The notes under the pieces are model-generated. The model saw only the letters and a list, made by a program, of their open reading frames with translations, searched no databases and was not told the origin of the DNA. The translations under genes and the position numbers were made by a program. From the NCBI GenBank assembly GCA_026122225.1, contig JANEZZ010001492.1, positions 558,001 to 622,000 on the forward strand: DNA of 64,000 bases, read 5' to 3'. This stretch comes from Heloderma charlesbogerti. Lineage: Eukaryota > Chordata > Lepidosauria > Squamata > Helodermatidae. Below are positions 1-8,923 of the stretch, in pieces; positions within the stretch are counted from its first letter, which is position 1, and each line of letters begins with the position of its first letter.

Positions 1-1058
1 CCCTAGGGAGGGAGTTCCACAGAGTGGGGGCTACCACAGAGAAGGCCCTCTCCCTCGTCCCCACCAGCCTAGCCATCCTGGCTGATGGGACAGAGAGAAG
101 GCCATCTGAGGCTGATCTTGTCAAGCGGCCTATCTGGTGTTGCTGGAGGTGCTCCTTGAGATAGGCTGGGCCGGAACCGTATAGGGGTTTAAAGGTCAAA
201 ACCAACACTTTGAATTTGGCCCGGAAAACAACTGGTAGCCAGTGCAGCTCCTTTAGCACTGGAGTAATGTGATCTCGCCGGCGGCTGCCTTTAATCAGGT
301 GAGCCGCCATGTTCTGTACCAGCTGCAGCTTCCGAACTGTCTTCAAGGGTAACCCCACGTAGAGCGCGTTACAGTAGTCCAAACGAGAGGAGACCAGGGC
401 ATGCACTACCGATGGGAGCAGATGGTCGGGAAGGTAGGGGTGCAGCCGCCGTATCAGATGGAGTTGGTACAGCGCTGTCCGGCTCACAGCTGACACCTGA
501 GCCTCCATGGACAGCTGGGAGTCCAAAATGACCCCCAGGCTGCGGACCTGGTCTTTCAAGGGTAACTGTACCCCATTCAACACCAGGTCAGCATCCCCCA
601 ACCTCTTCTTGTCTCCCACCAAAAGTACCTTGGTCTTGTCAAGGTTCAGCTTGTTCCTCCCCATCCAGCCACTCACCCTCTCCAGACATTTGGACAGGGA
701 TTCTATGGCCAACCTTGGTGAGGATTTGAATGAGAGGTAGAGCTGCGTGTCATCCACATACTGATGACACCGCACCCGAAACCTCCTGATGATAGCTCCC
801 AGTGGCTTCACATAGATGTTAGATAGCATTAGGGAGAGGATAGAACCCTGTGGCACCCCACAAGTGAGCGACCACAGGTCCGAAACCTCCTCTCCCAGTG
901 CTACCCTCTGGTACCTGCCGGAGAGGAAGGACTGGAACCACCGTAATACAGTGTCTCCAGTGCCCAACCCCTCCAGGCAGTCCAGGAGGATACCGTGGTC
1001 AACGGTATCAAAAGCCGCTGAGAGGTCGAGGAGAACAAGGAAGGAGCATTCGCCCCTA
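1..1058 (-). mobile_element. CR1/L3-type LINE fragment, reverse-transcriptase half
   Basis: Read on the minus strand this stretch encodes the later part of a CR1/L3 reverse transcriptase: an FD-V-DH type motif near 1,000-1,020, a VPQGS-like motif near 855-870, a Y-DDTQLY catalytic box near 745-765 (YVDDTQLY, where the other copy has YADDTQLY), and the ends-of-domain W-S-P motif near 15-30. It is related to the plus-strand element at 13.5-16.4 kb. Frameshifts and stops break it, and it continues beyond the left edge of the window. The right edge at about 1,058 is an abrupt change to AT-rich DNA, as expected for 5' truncation of a LINE. It is a dead copy. Confidence 0.9.
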
Positions 1059-1304
1059 ATAAATTATACCAGAATATTACAGAACAATGAGGAGCATGCC
1101 AAAATGAATAACTTATTGATTTAAATTAATTATAGGTAAAATTAACTAACTATAAATAGTTTAAATTAAAATACTTAGTTCATTTATTTTCCACTCTTCC
1201 TCCAAGGAACTTAAGGAGGGATACATGGTTCTCCCCCCTCTCTCCACTGTCTTATCTGCACAATAATCCTGTAGGCTAGGTCAGGCTGAGAGAATTTGCA
1301 TGAA

Positions 1305-1621
1305 CACCTCAGCCCACCGTGGCTTAAGTAAGCCACGGTGGGCTGCAGCATGGGCTGGCAGCCATTTTGACTAATCAGGCCCCAGCAGGGGGTTGCCATG
1401 GTTTGTTGCGCTATCCAAACCTGGGTGGCAGGGGTTGTTTGTGGGTTAAACAACTCTCAGATAACCCATGGTCTGTTGTAGGATCGTTTAACGCGCAAAC
1501 ATTCCCTTGCCACCTGGGTTTGGATGACACAACAAGCTTCTGCCAAGGCTTGAATAGGCAACCTGGTGCCCACAGGCACTGCGGCTTGTCATGGCTTAAA
1601 TAAGCCACAGTGGGCTGCACT
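1305..1621. mobile_element. Fold-back MITE, about 317 bp
   Basis: The two halves are inverted copies of each other. The outer arms both read as AGCCCAC-GTGGCTTA type sequence (1,312-1,330 and, inverted, 1,590-1,617). Further in, ATCCAAACCTGGGTGGCA near 1,417-1,434 pairs with its inverse near 1,511-1,528. The outer arm is itself a short palindrome. No coding capacity. The superfamily cannot be assigned because no clean target-site duplication is visible. It resembles the AACAACCC-rich fold-back elements elsewhere in the window. Confidence 0.7.
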
Positions 1622-1635
1622 GATGGTGTGAACCA

Positions 1636-1757
1636 GGTCACTGACTAGCCCAAGGTCAGTCCCCCAGTGAGTTTAGTCCCCCGGTGGGGATTTCAACATA
1701 GGTCTCCCTGGTCTCAGTCCAGTCCACTCTAGCCACTACACCATGCTGGCTCTCATT
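1636..1757 (-). mobile_element. tRNA-derived SINE (family II)
   Basis: On the minus strand this begins GAGAGCCAGCATGGTGTAGT, followed by GGTTAGAGTGG-CTGGACTG, the tRNA-like A-box region of an abundant squamate SINE. The B-box-like region and the GGTGACC-type middle follow in degenerate form. Other copies in the window lie at 8,009-8,190, 13,308-13,488, 28,625-28,860 and 30,238-30,556. The copy is truncated at its 3' end. Confidence 0.75.
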
Positions 1758-2248
1758 ATAAGGGAATTGATGCAGACAAACCCAAAGAGGGAGATGGTTT
1801 TGTAGGTTAAAGGATAGAAAAACGTTACCAGATCACCTCCATTTTTCCATTTTGTTCGCATGCTTCTACTTTGTGTCTCTGCTTCCTGTAATTTTGTCTG
1901 CCTATAATTGCTAAGCTGACAGTTAATGGAAACCATAGACGGGTAACCTGTACTTACTGGCCTGGTGTCCACCCTCCTCTAAATTGGAAAGGAGAATGTC
2001 CTAAATATGAAGTGCCCAGGCCTATGGAAAAATCTGCCTATCAGCCCCACCTCCTTCCGCATTCTCCTGGCCACTCATTAATTGACAATGCAAACAGCCC
2101 CGAGCACTCTTGTGACCTCCTTCCCAGCACCAGACATACCTATCAAGTGTCTCTTGCCTTGGTGTCTCCTCTACTTCGTCAAATCCTTTTCAGCAGACAC
2201 CCTAGTTTTTTTTCCTAACACTGTCACCTTTTTTGAACCCATGAACTG

Positions 2249-2479
2249 AGGGCCAAAAAAGACACTCCTTTAAAATTTAAAGTAATTTCCAAAGTGGCCC
2301 ACCCTTGCTTTAAACCTGCGTCTAGCAGCTTCATCTTTTTTGGTCATTTTTACTGGTGCAACTCCCTAGCGTGGGTTTTTAAGATCCGTATCGGGGGCAG
2401 GGGGGAATTTAAAAAGTAAAAGTTTTGTAAAAGATGTAGTTGCTAGAGACCGATTTAAAGTAATATCTGTTTTGGCCCT
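2249..2479. mobile_element. Fold-back MITE with AGGGCCAAAA termini
   Basis: The ends are AGGGCCAAAA and its inverse TTTTGGCCCT. Inside them, TTTAAA and TCTAGCAGCTTCATCTTTT-type sequence pairs with its inverse on the right arm (AAAAGATGTAGTTGCTAGA). A second copy of the family lies at 10,819-11,063. No coding capacity and no clear target-site duplication in this copy. Confidence 0.7.
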
Positions 2480-2579
2480 AAGTGTGCTTTGAGGACAATG
2501 GCTTTGCTAGCATCCACATTGTCCACAGCTTTGTGAAGCTCCCAGCAGGACACCCATCTTGTGTCTCAGCCCCACATTG

Positions 2580-2730
2580 AACATAAGAAGAACCATGCTG
2601 GATCAGATCAAAGGCCTATCTAGTCCAGCATCCTGCTTTGCACAGTGGCCAACCATATGGCTATGGGAAACCCATAAGTTGGATCTAAGTGGAAGCCTTA
2701 CTGAGGCCTAGGAGCCCCAATACTCCTTTT
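2580..2730 (-). mobile_element. CR1-type LINE 3'-end fragment
   Basis: The minus strand ends with GGTCTGATCCAGCATGGTTC-TTCTTATGTTC-like sequence, the same 3' terminus as the long plus-strand fragment at 48.06-49.04 kb. Only the 3' untranslated part is present. Confidence 0.75.
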
Positions 2731-3202
2731 CTGGATTTTTTCCTTCTAGATTATTTTGTGATGCTAGTCCTGTGGGCAGAGACTCTGCCTAGCTTGTTCC
2801 TGGCTTGGTGCCTGTTCTTTCACCTCTGCATCAAACTCTTGTGAAGACGTTAAATCTGTCTGCTGTCTTTTGGTCTGTGCATATTTTTTGCTCATGTCCC
2901 ATATGTGCTTTTTCCTAGTTGTGCCAGACCTGTGGAAACACTGTGAGAAACAAAATTAACGACCTTTCGATTTTCTGCTGTAAGAAAAGGAGTTGGCCCA
3001 ACACCTGTGTTTTATTTTAAAGACCTGTTTGCCTATGCTATTATTTCAACTTCTGAGCTGCTTCAGTGACTCCTCCACCTGGCTGAAAACTGCCTAAGTG
3101 TGTTTAATCCCTTCAGAGCTAGTTGCTAAGCAAACATCAATTAAGCCTGCATTTGCAAAGAAGACTCCTGCAGAAAGTTTCTGCCTTGACTGAATTTAGA
3201 GG

Positions 3203-3397
3203 AGGAGCCATAGCTCAGTGGCAGAACCCACGCTTTGAATGCAGAGAGTCCCAGGTTTCAAGTCCTGGCATCTCCAGCTAAGGCTAGGAAAGAATCCTGC
3301 CTGAATCCAGGAAGAGCCACCATCAGTCAGTGTCCAGAATACTCAGCTAGATAGCCCAGTGGCCTGACTTGGTGTCAGGCAGCTTCCTTTATTCTAA
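3203..3397 (+). mobile_element. tRNA-derived SINE (family I)
   Basis: The head has a good tRNA-like A box (TAGCTCAGTGGCAGAA) and B box (GGTTTCAAGTCC), followed by a tRNA-unrelated body (CATCTCCAG, GAAAGA-TCCTGCCTGAA, CAGTCAGTGT-AGAATACT, GGCCTGACTTGGTGT) and the tail CAGCTTCCTTT. It is not a functional tRNA gene: the acceptor stem cannot form. Related copies lie at 18,833-19,008, 31,050-31,222 and, inverted, 36,570-36,757. Confidence 0.85.
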
Positions 3398-3744
3398 TTG
3401 CCAAGTAACTTGAGAAACAGCAGATCAGTCTTTAAACTCTACATTCTAAGTCAGACCAATTTATATTTAAAGGAACTCCCTCCTTGCTTGAAAGGAGCTC
3501 TGCCACAATGTATTGCAACATCCTGGAAAGTTTTTTTTCCTTTGATGATGGTTTCAGACTTTGCCTGGACATAGGCCGAATTTTAAGCTTGCTGATTTTA
3601 AACTCCACCCCCCCCCCCGTCCTGAGGAAAGGGTAATGTCCCATTTTTTCATAATTTGGAAGTGCCCAAACACTATGTAGAATTTTCTTTAGTCATAAAA
3701 TAATGTAAAACTATTGGATTGGTACTAAAAGTGCACTTTGCCTC

Positions 3745-3862
3745 AAGGCCCTCTGGAGTGGTGCACTCATGTCTGACTCGTGGGCATCCCAGAGGCAGCT
3801 GGTTTAATAGAATGCTGGACTAGATGGGCTTTGGTATGATTCAGCAGGGCTCTTCCTATGTT
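3745..3862 (+). mobile_element. CR1-type LINE 3'-end fragment
   Basis: It carries the CTGGACTAGATGGGCTTTGG and CAGCAGGGCTCTTCCTATG signature of a CR1 3' terminus, comparable to the ends at 18.4 kb and 49.0 kb. It contains only untranslated sequence. Confidence 0.7.
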
Positions 3863-4160
3863 TTTATCTTGGTTATTTATGGTCTCTGCTCCTGGCACTT
3901 GAGTTGATGTGGATTGGTCAACTCAGCTGGATTTAGCTGATGGTAAACTCTTTGGGTGTTGACTTCCAAGTATGTGAAGGGGCCTCTGGGAGGAGCAGGG
4001 GCTAGCTCCGCCCCCTTGATGATGGTGCATATGCAGGCAACACCCCCGAGCTGACACGTGATTGACTGAGTCCGAAGGTGGCATCTTCATCACATGTAAG
4101 GTTCCCAACAGTAAAAGGGGAACCCAGTTGAATGCCTGAATAGGGCTAGAAAGACTGCTA

Positions 4161-4295
4161 AGGGCACAATCCTAGGTATGTTTAGACAGAAAGAAATCGT
4201 ACACCTCTCGGCATCCTCTAGCCCACATGGCTAGTTGGGGCATTCTGGGACTTGAAGGGCTTTTTTCTGTCTAAACATACATAGGCTTGTGCCCT
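4161..4295. mobile_element. Short fold-back MITE, 135 bp
   Basis: Near-perfect terminal inverted repeats of about 35 bp: AGGGCACAATCCTAGGTATG at the left end and its inverse (CATACATAGGCTTGTGCCCT) at the right, continuing through GTTTAGACAGAAA. The centre is about 65 bp. The flanks are TA- and A-rich; I could not decide the target-site duplication length. Confidence 0.75.
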
Positions 4296-5795
4296 AAATT
4301 GTTCATTCACGCTGTGCTTTATAGGCCCTTGATGCCGTGTCCTCCAAGATTATATGCATTTACTGCTGCTTCTCCAATCATTTCTGCTTCTACTTCCAGT
4401 CCCAGTACTAAACCAAGGGACAGTTTATAGGCAGTCTCTGAGCACTATACTGATTTTTGAAGTGTCAGTACTGACGCACTCTCTATTAAATATAACGTTA
4501 CAGTCCAGCGAGATAAGATCGGGAAGGCCTCTGACAAATCAAAGGACAAAGTAGTTCCTGTTTGCAAATGAGGTTGTATTTTCAACCTCTCTCTCGGAAA
4601 AAGAACCGACAGCCTAGATAGCTGAAAAGATGTTATGTGCTGAGGCATCTCAGATAGATATTTCTTGATATTTCATCCGATATTTTCAGCTGAGCTGTTT
4701 TTGGGAGTTCGTGGGGTAACTTCAGTTCGTTATTGCAAATTGGAGAAGTGGTTTGGAAACTACCACAGCCCACAGATGAGACAGAAGAAAGCATCTGAAA
4801 TACGCTTCTTAACATCATGGCTTTAACACCAGCATAGAATGAAGCTTGGGCAGGATTTTGGCTGCAGAAATACTTAATGTCAGAATTGTATGCTGTCACC
4901 TGTTTTTTAGCAAACACCTGTTATTTTTTGATGTCAGGGTGTGTTACTGTCTTGTCACAGCAATTGGGGTGGCATAGCACACCTCTCTCCTTTTCTCCTC
5001 CCCACCCCTGGTAAATGTGTCTCTCTTGCTTAGTTAAAACAACAAAGTCTTGTGGCACCTTGAAGATGGGCACGTTAATTCTGACATAAGCTTTCATGGA
5101 CTGTAGCCCATTTCACATATGGTGATGGTGGAGGGAAGAATTGTAATCAGTGAGATTAGAAGGACATTAAATGCAGAAAGTACTGAGAGTGAAAAACACA
5201 TTGTTCACACCGTTGCATGTGAACTCCATAGCAAGTAGCTCGTACCTTATGACTTTTCGTGAGCAAGCCATTTTTCATAGTATTGCACATTATTTCAGGG
5301 CTACATTTAGGAAAGCCATGAAGAACCATAGTAAGCCTTTGGTAGTGGGACTGTCCTTTTTTGTACCCAGGCTGCCATGAAAAATCCACCCCCCAGCTTT
5401 CCCAAGTCAAGTGTGTAAAGGGAAACTCCCAGACCTCTTCATTTGGTCACATGTATGTCTGTACATTGTGTGTTTTCACCGTTAACAGGTGGAAGGGGAA
5501 GTCCAGTTTTCAAACTTTTTTAGTAATAAGATTGCCAAGGACCATGTATGTGTCACATATATTTTTATTTATTATGGAAATATCCAAACAATTCTGATAC
5601 CTTCATGAGTTAGAGAGGCCTAAGCACCGTCATATTTACACATGGACACAAAACTAACTTTTTAATGTTATAATCTGTGACACAGACCTTAGGGGAAACT
5701 GCAGTAGGTATCCTGACTTGGTATGATCCATCCGGTGACTGCTATGATACATCAATATTTGATATATCACAGCTTATGTTATATTTGTAGTCAGT
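4296..5795. other. No gene seen; upstream/intronic DNA
   Basis: About 1.5 kb with no exon-like reading frame flanked by splice sites. A dispersed-repeat fragment lies at about 5,040-5,110 (CTTGTGGCACCTT and ATAAGCTTTCATGGACT motifs); sequences of this type recur widely in reptile genomes, but I cannot name the family. Confidence 0.5.
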
Positions 5796-5837
5796 GCATT
5801 TTATTTTATTTATTACATTTTATTTCCTCTAAAAAAT

Positions 5838-8008
5838 TTGATGCGATGTAATATAGCCAGGAGATCACTAGGATTGACTGGCTGCCGTAACTTCGAAGCT
5901 TCAGATGTTTGCTTCAAAGTGACTGTTCTTTAGCACCACCCAGGAGACACGTGTGACTTAAGGAATGTCACAGACGCGAACAGTCATTGTCCCCCAAGCT
6001 GGATTTCGCCCCGCACGAAGCTGTGCTGACCAAGCGCTTTAACTAACAACCTATATAGAAGCAGGATATCAGGCAAAGCAAAAAACATCAGTTGCTTTTA
6101 TAGATTGAAGTGCAGCATATGATACAGTGTGGAGACATGGATTACTTTATAAATTAATACAAGTAACCTCGTGCCGAAAAACTACCCGACTTATTGATAA
6201 TATGCTTGCTAGAAGAACTTTCTCTGTGACTATAGGAGAGGATACTAGCATCTCTAAAATTTTAAACAATGGACTACCACAAGGCTCGGTTCTTGCACCT
6301 CTCCTTTTCAGTCTATACATAGCTGACATACCACACACAAAGTCTAGGAAGTTTGGCTACATGGATGATTGGGCTATAGCCACACAACATAAATCCTTTG
6401 AGACAACTGAAGATGTCCCCACTTCTGATCTAGACATACTGGATAAATATTTCTGTAAGTGGAGGTTACAGCCCAATCCAACAAAGACGGAAGTAACATG
6501 CTTCCACTTTCGTAATAGATCAGCAGGCAGAGAGCTCAACATTCAATTTAAGGGAAACCGGTTCAGTCACAACATGCATCCCAAATATCTTGGGGTCACA
6601 CTGGATAGGGCACTTTCCTATAAAGAACACTTGATGAAGACTGCTGCCAAACTGAGAAGTAGAAATAACATTCTACACAAACTATGTGGCACTAGCTGGG
6701 GCTCGACAGCGGATACGCTAAGAACGACCGCACTCAGTCTGGTTTACTCAGCAGCAGAGTACTGTGCCCCAGTGTGGCTTAATAGTCTGCACACGAGAAA
6801 GATCGATACACAACTGTATGAGTCAATGTGTATTGTTAGTGGGATGATACGATCTACTCCCACATACTGGCTGCCTGTTTTGAGCCATATATCACCTCCG
6901 GATACAAGATGAAAGAGCACCCTTCTTCAAGAATACCAGAAGATTATTGACAATCTCCAGCTACCTGTCAGGGTGGATGCTGAGCCCATAGAATCCCAGA
7001 GTAGTTCTGATTCTGAGGAAGAGGAGCCACTCCTGGGAGAGGAGCGCTCTCATCTTTCCCAGGGCCAACAGCTGACAGAGATTCCTCCCACTGGCATTGG
7101 AGTGACAAAGCGTGGGAAGCTGGATTTGCTGGACGCGCGATGCCAACTCAGGGAGCGGTGCCAAATGGAGGGCGCGGAAAGGAGGCGTAGTGCCCAGTTG
7201 GCGCGCAAACGACGGTTGCGCCCAGAGGATCCAAGGGAAAAGGGGAGGGACTCTCCCTAGCCCATAAGTTCAGGGTCTGCCAGTGATTCCCTTTCAAACG
7301 GGGACCAACTGTTCCAACTTAGGGCATAGGTACTCTGCTGCTCATATCTAGTTGCTAACAGTAGAGTTGTTAAGTAGTAAAAAAGGAATAAAGCTTTGAA
7401 AAGAATCCTGTTGTCTGTGTCTGGACTTGGCTACTGGATTAGACTGAGAGAGGCCTCCAAGGAGCCCTTGACAGCACCAATATTAAATGACGTAACCTAC
7501 TTGGAGTGAAACAGGTTAAGATTGAGACATCCAGCCATTTCTACTGCTAAAGCTCTTCTAGAAGATGATTTCAATATCCACAACATGTGGAAACAACATT
7601 GGCTAGGAAATTGCCCTCCACAATGCTGAAGCTTGCCCTGCATCTTGGAAAAACCACCTGGATTTGACCAGCCCTGTGCGATATGGACAACCTTGAACCG
7701 AATTCACACGGGTCATGGTAGATGTGCAGATGCCCTTTATAAATGGGGCAAAACAACATCATCAAATTGTGATTGTGGGGCTGAAAAACAAACTATCCAA
7801 CATATAGTGACAGAGTGTCAAAACCGAGCCTACAGTGGAGACTTCGCTGATTTCCTGGCTGTGACAACAGAAGTAAAAAACTATATCTGTAACCTAGACA
7901 TACGTTTGTAATATTCCTGTCTATAGTTTATATTTTATGTTTCATATTTATTATGCTCTGTTTTTATTGTAATGCGATATAAATGTGCCATACGATAAAT
8001 AATAATAT
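5838..8008 (+). mobile_element. Jockey/CR1-like non-LTR retrotransposon, 5'-truncated
   Basis: Encodes the reverse transcriptase of a non-LTR element. QAGFRPARS is visible near 5,995-6,025, then FID-SAAYDTVW (6,099-6,135, with an in-frame stop between), GLPQGSVLAPLLF (about 6,272-6,310) and the catalytic box YMDDWAIA (about 6,358-6,382), in which the usual YADD alanine is methionine. After it come LGVTLDRALSYKEHL (about 6,589-6,633) and the C-terminal SAAEYCAPVW and WLPVLSHISPP motifs. The frame is open for 261 codons from 6,127 to 6,909. A solo LTR (6,966-7,473) then interrupts it, and the rest of the ORF (GFDQPCAIWTTLNRIHTGHG, CDCGAEKQTIQHIVTEC) resumes at 7,633-7,908. The 3' end carries a (GATAAAT)-like tail. 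The endonuclease is absent. Clade assignment (Jockey or CR1 group) is from remembered family motifs and is uncertain. Confidence 0.85.
6966..7473 (+). mobile_element. Solo LTR, probably Gypsy-like, inserted in the LINE
   Basis: The segment begins TGTCAGGG and ends CCCTTGACA, giving the TG...CA ends and a perfect 5-bp inverted repeat expected of an LTR. An AATAAA polyadenylation signal lies at about 7,387, roughly 85 bp before the 3' end. The flanking pentamers are CTACC and GCACC, compatible with a decayed 5-bp target duplication. The LINE reading frame stops at its left side and resumes on its right. An open frame at 6,973-7,257 encodes 95 residues, acidic at the start (SSDSEEEEP) and arginine-rich at the end (ERRRSAQLARKRRLR). 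It may be the start of a gag-like frame or chance. No second LTR or internal region is present. Confidence 0.75.
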
Positions 8009-8384
8009 CCTCTAAAAATGCTCAGGGCAGTGCACATGGTTCATTCTCCCTCCATTTTGTCCTTTACAACAGCCCTGTGAGGCAGTTAGGTTGCAAGATC
8101 AGTAACTGGGCCAAGGTCATCAGTGAGAGCTTCATGGCTGAGTGGGGATTTGAACTTGGGTCTCCCCAGTTCTAATCCACCTCTCCACAACATATTGGCA
8201 GATTAAGAGATTATTGTCAATTGATACAAGCAGTGGGATACAGAGCATGCTCAGCACAGCAGAAAATTGGAGGCTGAGGGACAGACAGGAGATATTTGTC
8301 TCTAGCCAGAGCCAAAAGCTGCTCTTCACAGCTGCCATCTAGAAATGTGTAGCTTTTTGCTACAGTTCTCTATTCATAAAGGAA

Positions 8385-8600
8385 CATTAGAAGAGCCATG
8401 CTAGATCAGACAAAAGCCTATTTAGTCCCACAGTGGCCCGCCAGATACCTTTGGGAAGCCCCCAACTAGGACATGAGCACAACGGCACCCTCCCACTTGT
8501 GTTCCCCAACAACTGGTATTGAGAGACATACAGCCTCAGATACTGGAGACAATATATAGCCTTTGTGACTAGTAGCCTTTGATAGCCTTATCCTCCATGA
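8385..8600 (-). mobile_element. CR1-type LINE 3'-end fragment
   Basis: The minus strand shows the end signature of the CR1 copies here (GGTCTAGATG-like, then TCTGATCTAGCATGGCTCTT), preceded by GTTGGGGAACACAAGTGGGA, which matches the untranslated region near 48,895-48,915. No coding sequence remains. Confidence 0.7.
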
Positions 8601-8874
8601 ATTTGCTTTGCATGGAAAAATGTATCGGCAAAGAGGCTGGCATGATGTTTTGGCTCCTGTGACGGACACAAAAGATGGAGTAGAGATATACATGTTACAG
8701 GACATCCTTAGAGTTTCCTTCCCTGTAGGAAACCTGATATAAACCTACTGTGACAATTTCCTCTGCATTTTTAACTGAATCGTGAATTGTAGCTCTGGAC
8801 AAAATATTGCATTCAAGATGTTCGTCTTTAAAAGTTCATTATATTTACTTGGGCTTACCCCTTTTATGTTTCAG

Positions 8875-8923
8875 ATTGATTTTACATGCCACTTGGAAGA
8901 TGACGCCAAAGCACGAAACACAG
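8875..8923 (+). CDS. SNX10: SNX10 first coding exon (CDS 8,900-8,923)
   Basis: The acceptor is a pyrimidine-rich tract ending TTTCAG at 8,874 and the donor is GTAGGT at 8,924. The ATG at 8,900 has A at -3 and opens eight codons (MTPKHETQ) ending in phase 0. The human gene also has an eight-codon first coding exon of similar sequence (MFPEQQKE). The 25 bases before the ATG are 5'UTR. Confidence 0.93.

Larger units (their letters stand above)
5796..8190 (-). mobile_element. SINE (family II), split by a 2.2-kb LINE insertion
   Basis: The SINE tail is at about 5,796-5,837 and its body at 8,009-8,190, both on the minus strand: CCCTGTGAGGCAG, GGCCAAGGTCA, CATGGCTGAGTGGGGATTTG and GGGTCTCCCCAGTTCTAATCC. 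The two parts join at CCTCTAAAAAAT (5,826-5,837), repeated as CCTCTAAAAAT (8,009-8,019), which is the target-site duplication of the LINE that split it. It is the oldest layer of a three-level nest. Confidence 0.8.

Noticed and set aside
3203..3290. tRNA-like sequence with A and B boxes
   Set aside because: It is followed by a conserved non-tRNA body found in several dispersed copies, and the acceptor stem cannot pair. It is the head of a SINE, not a tRNA gene.
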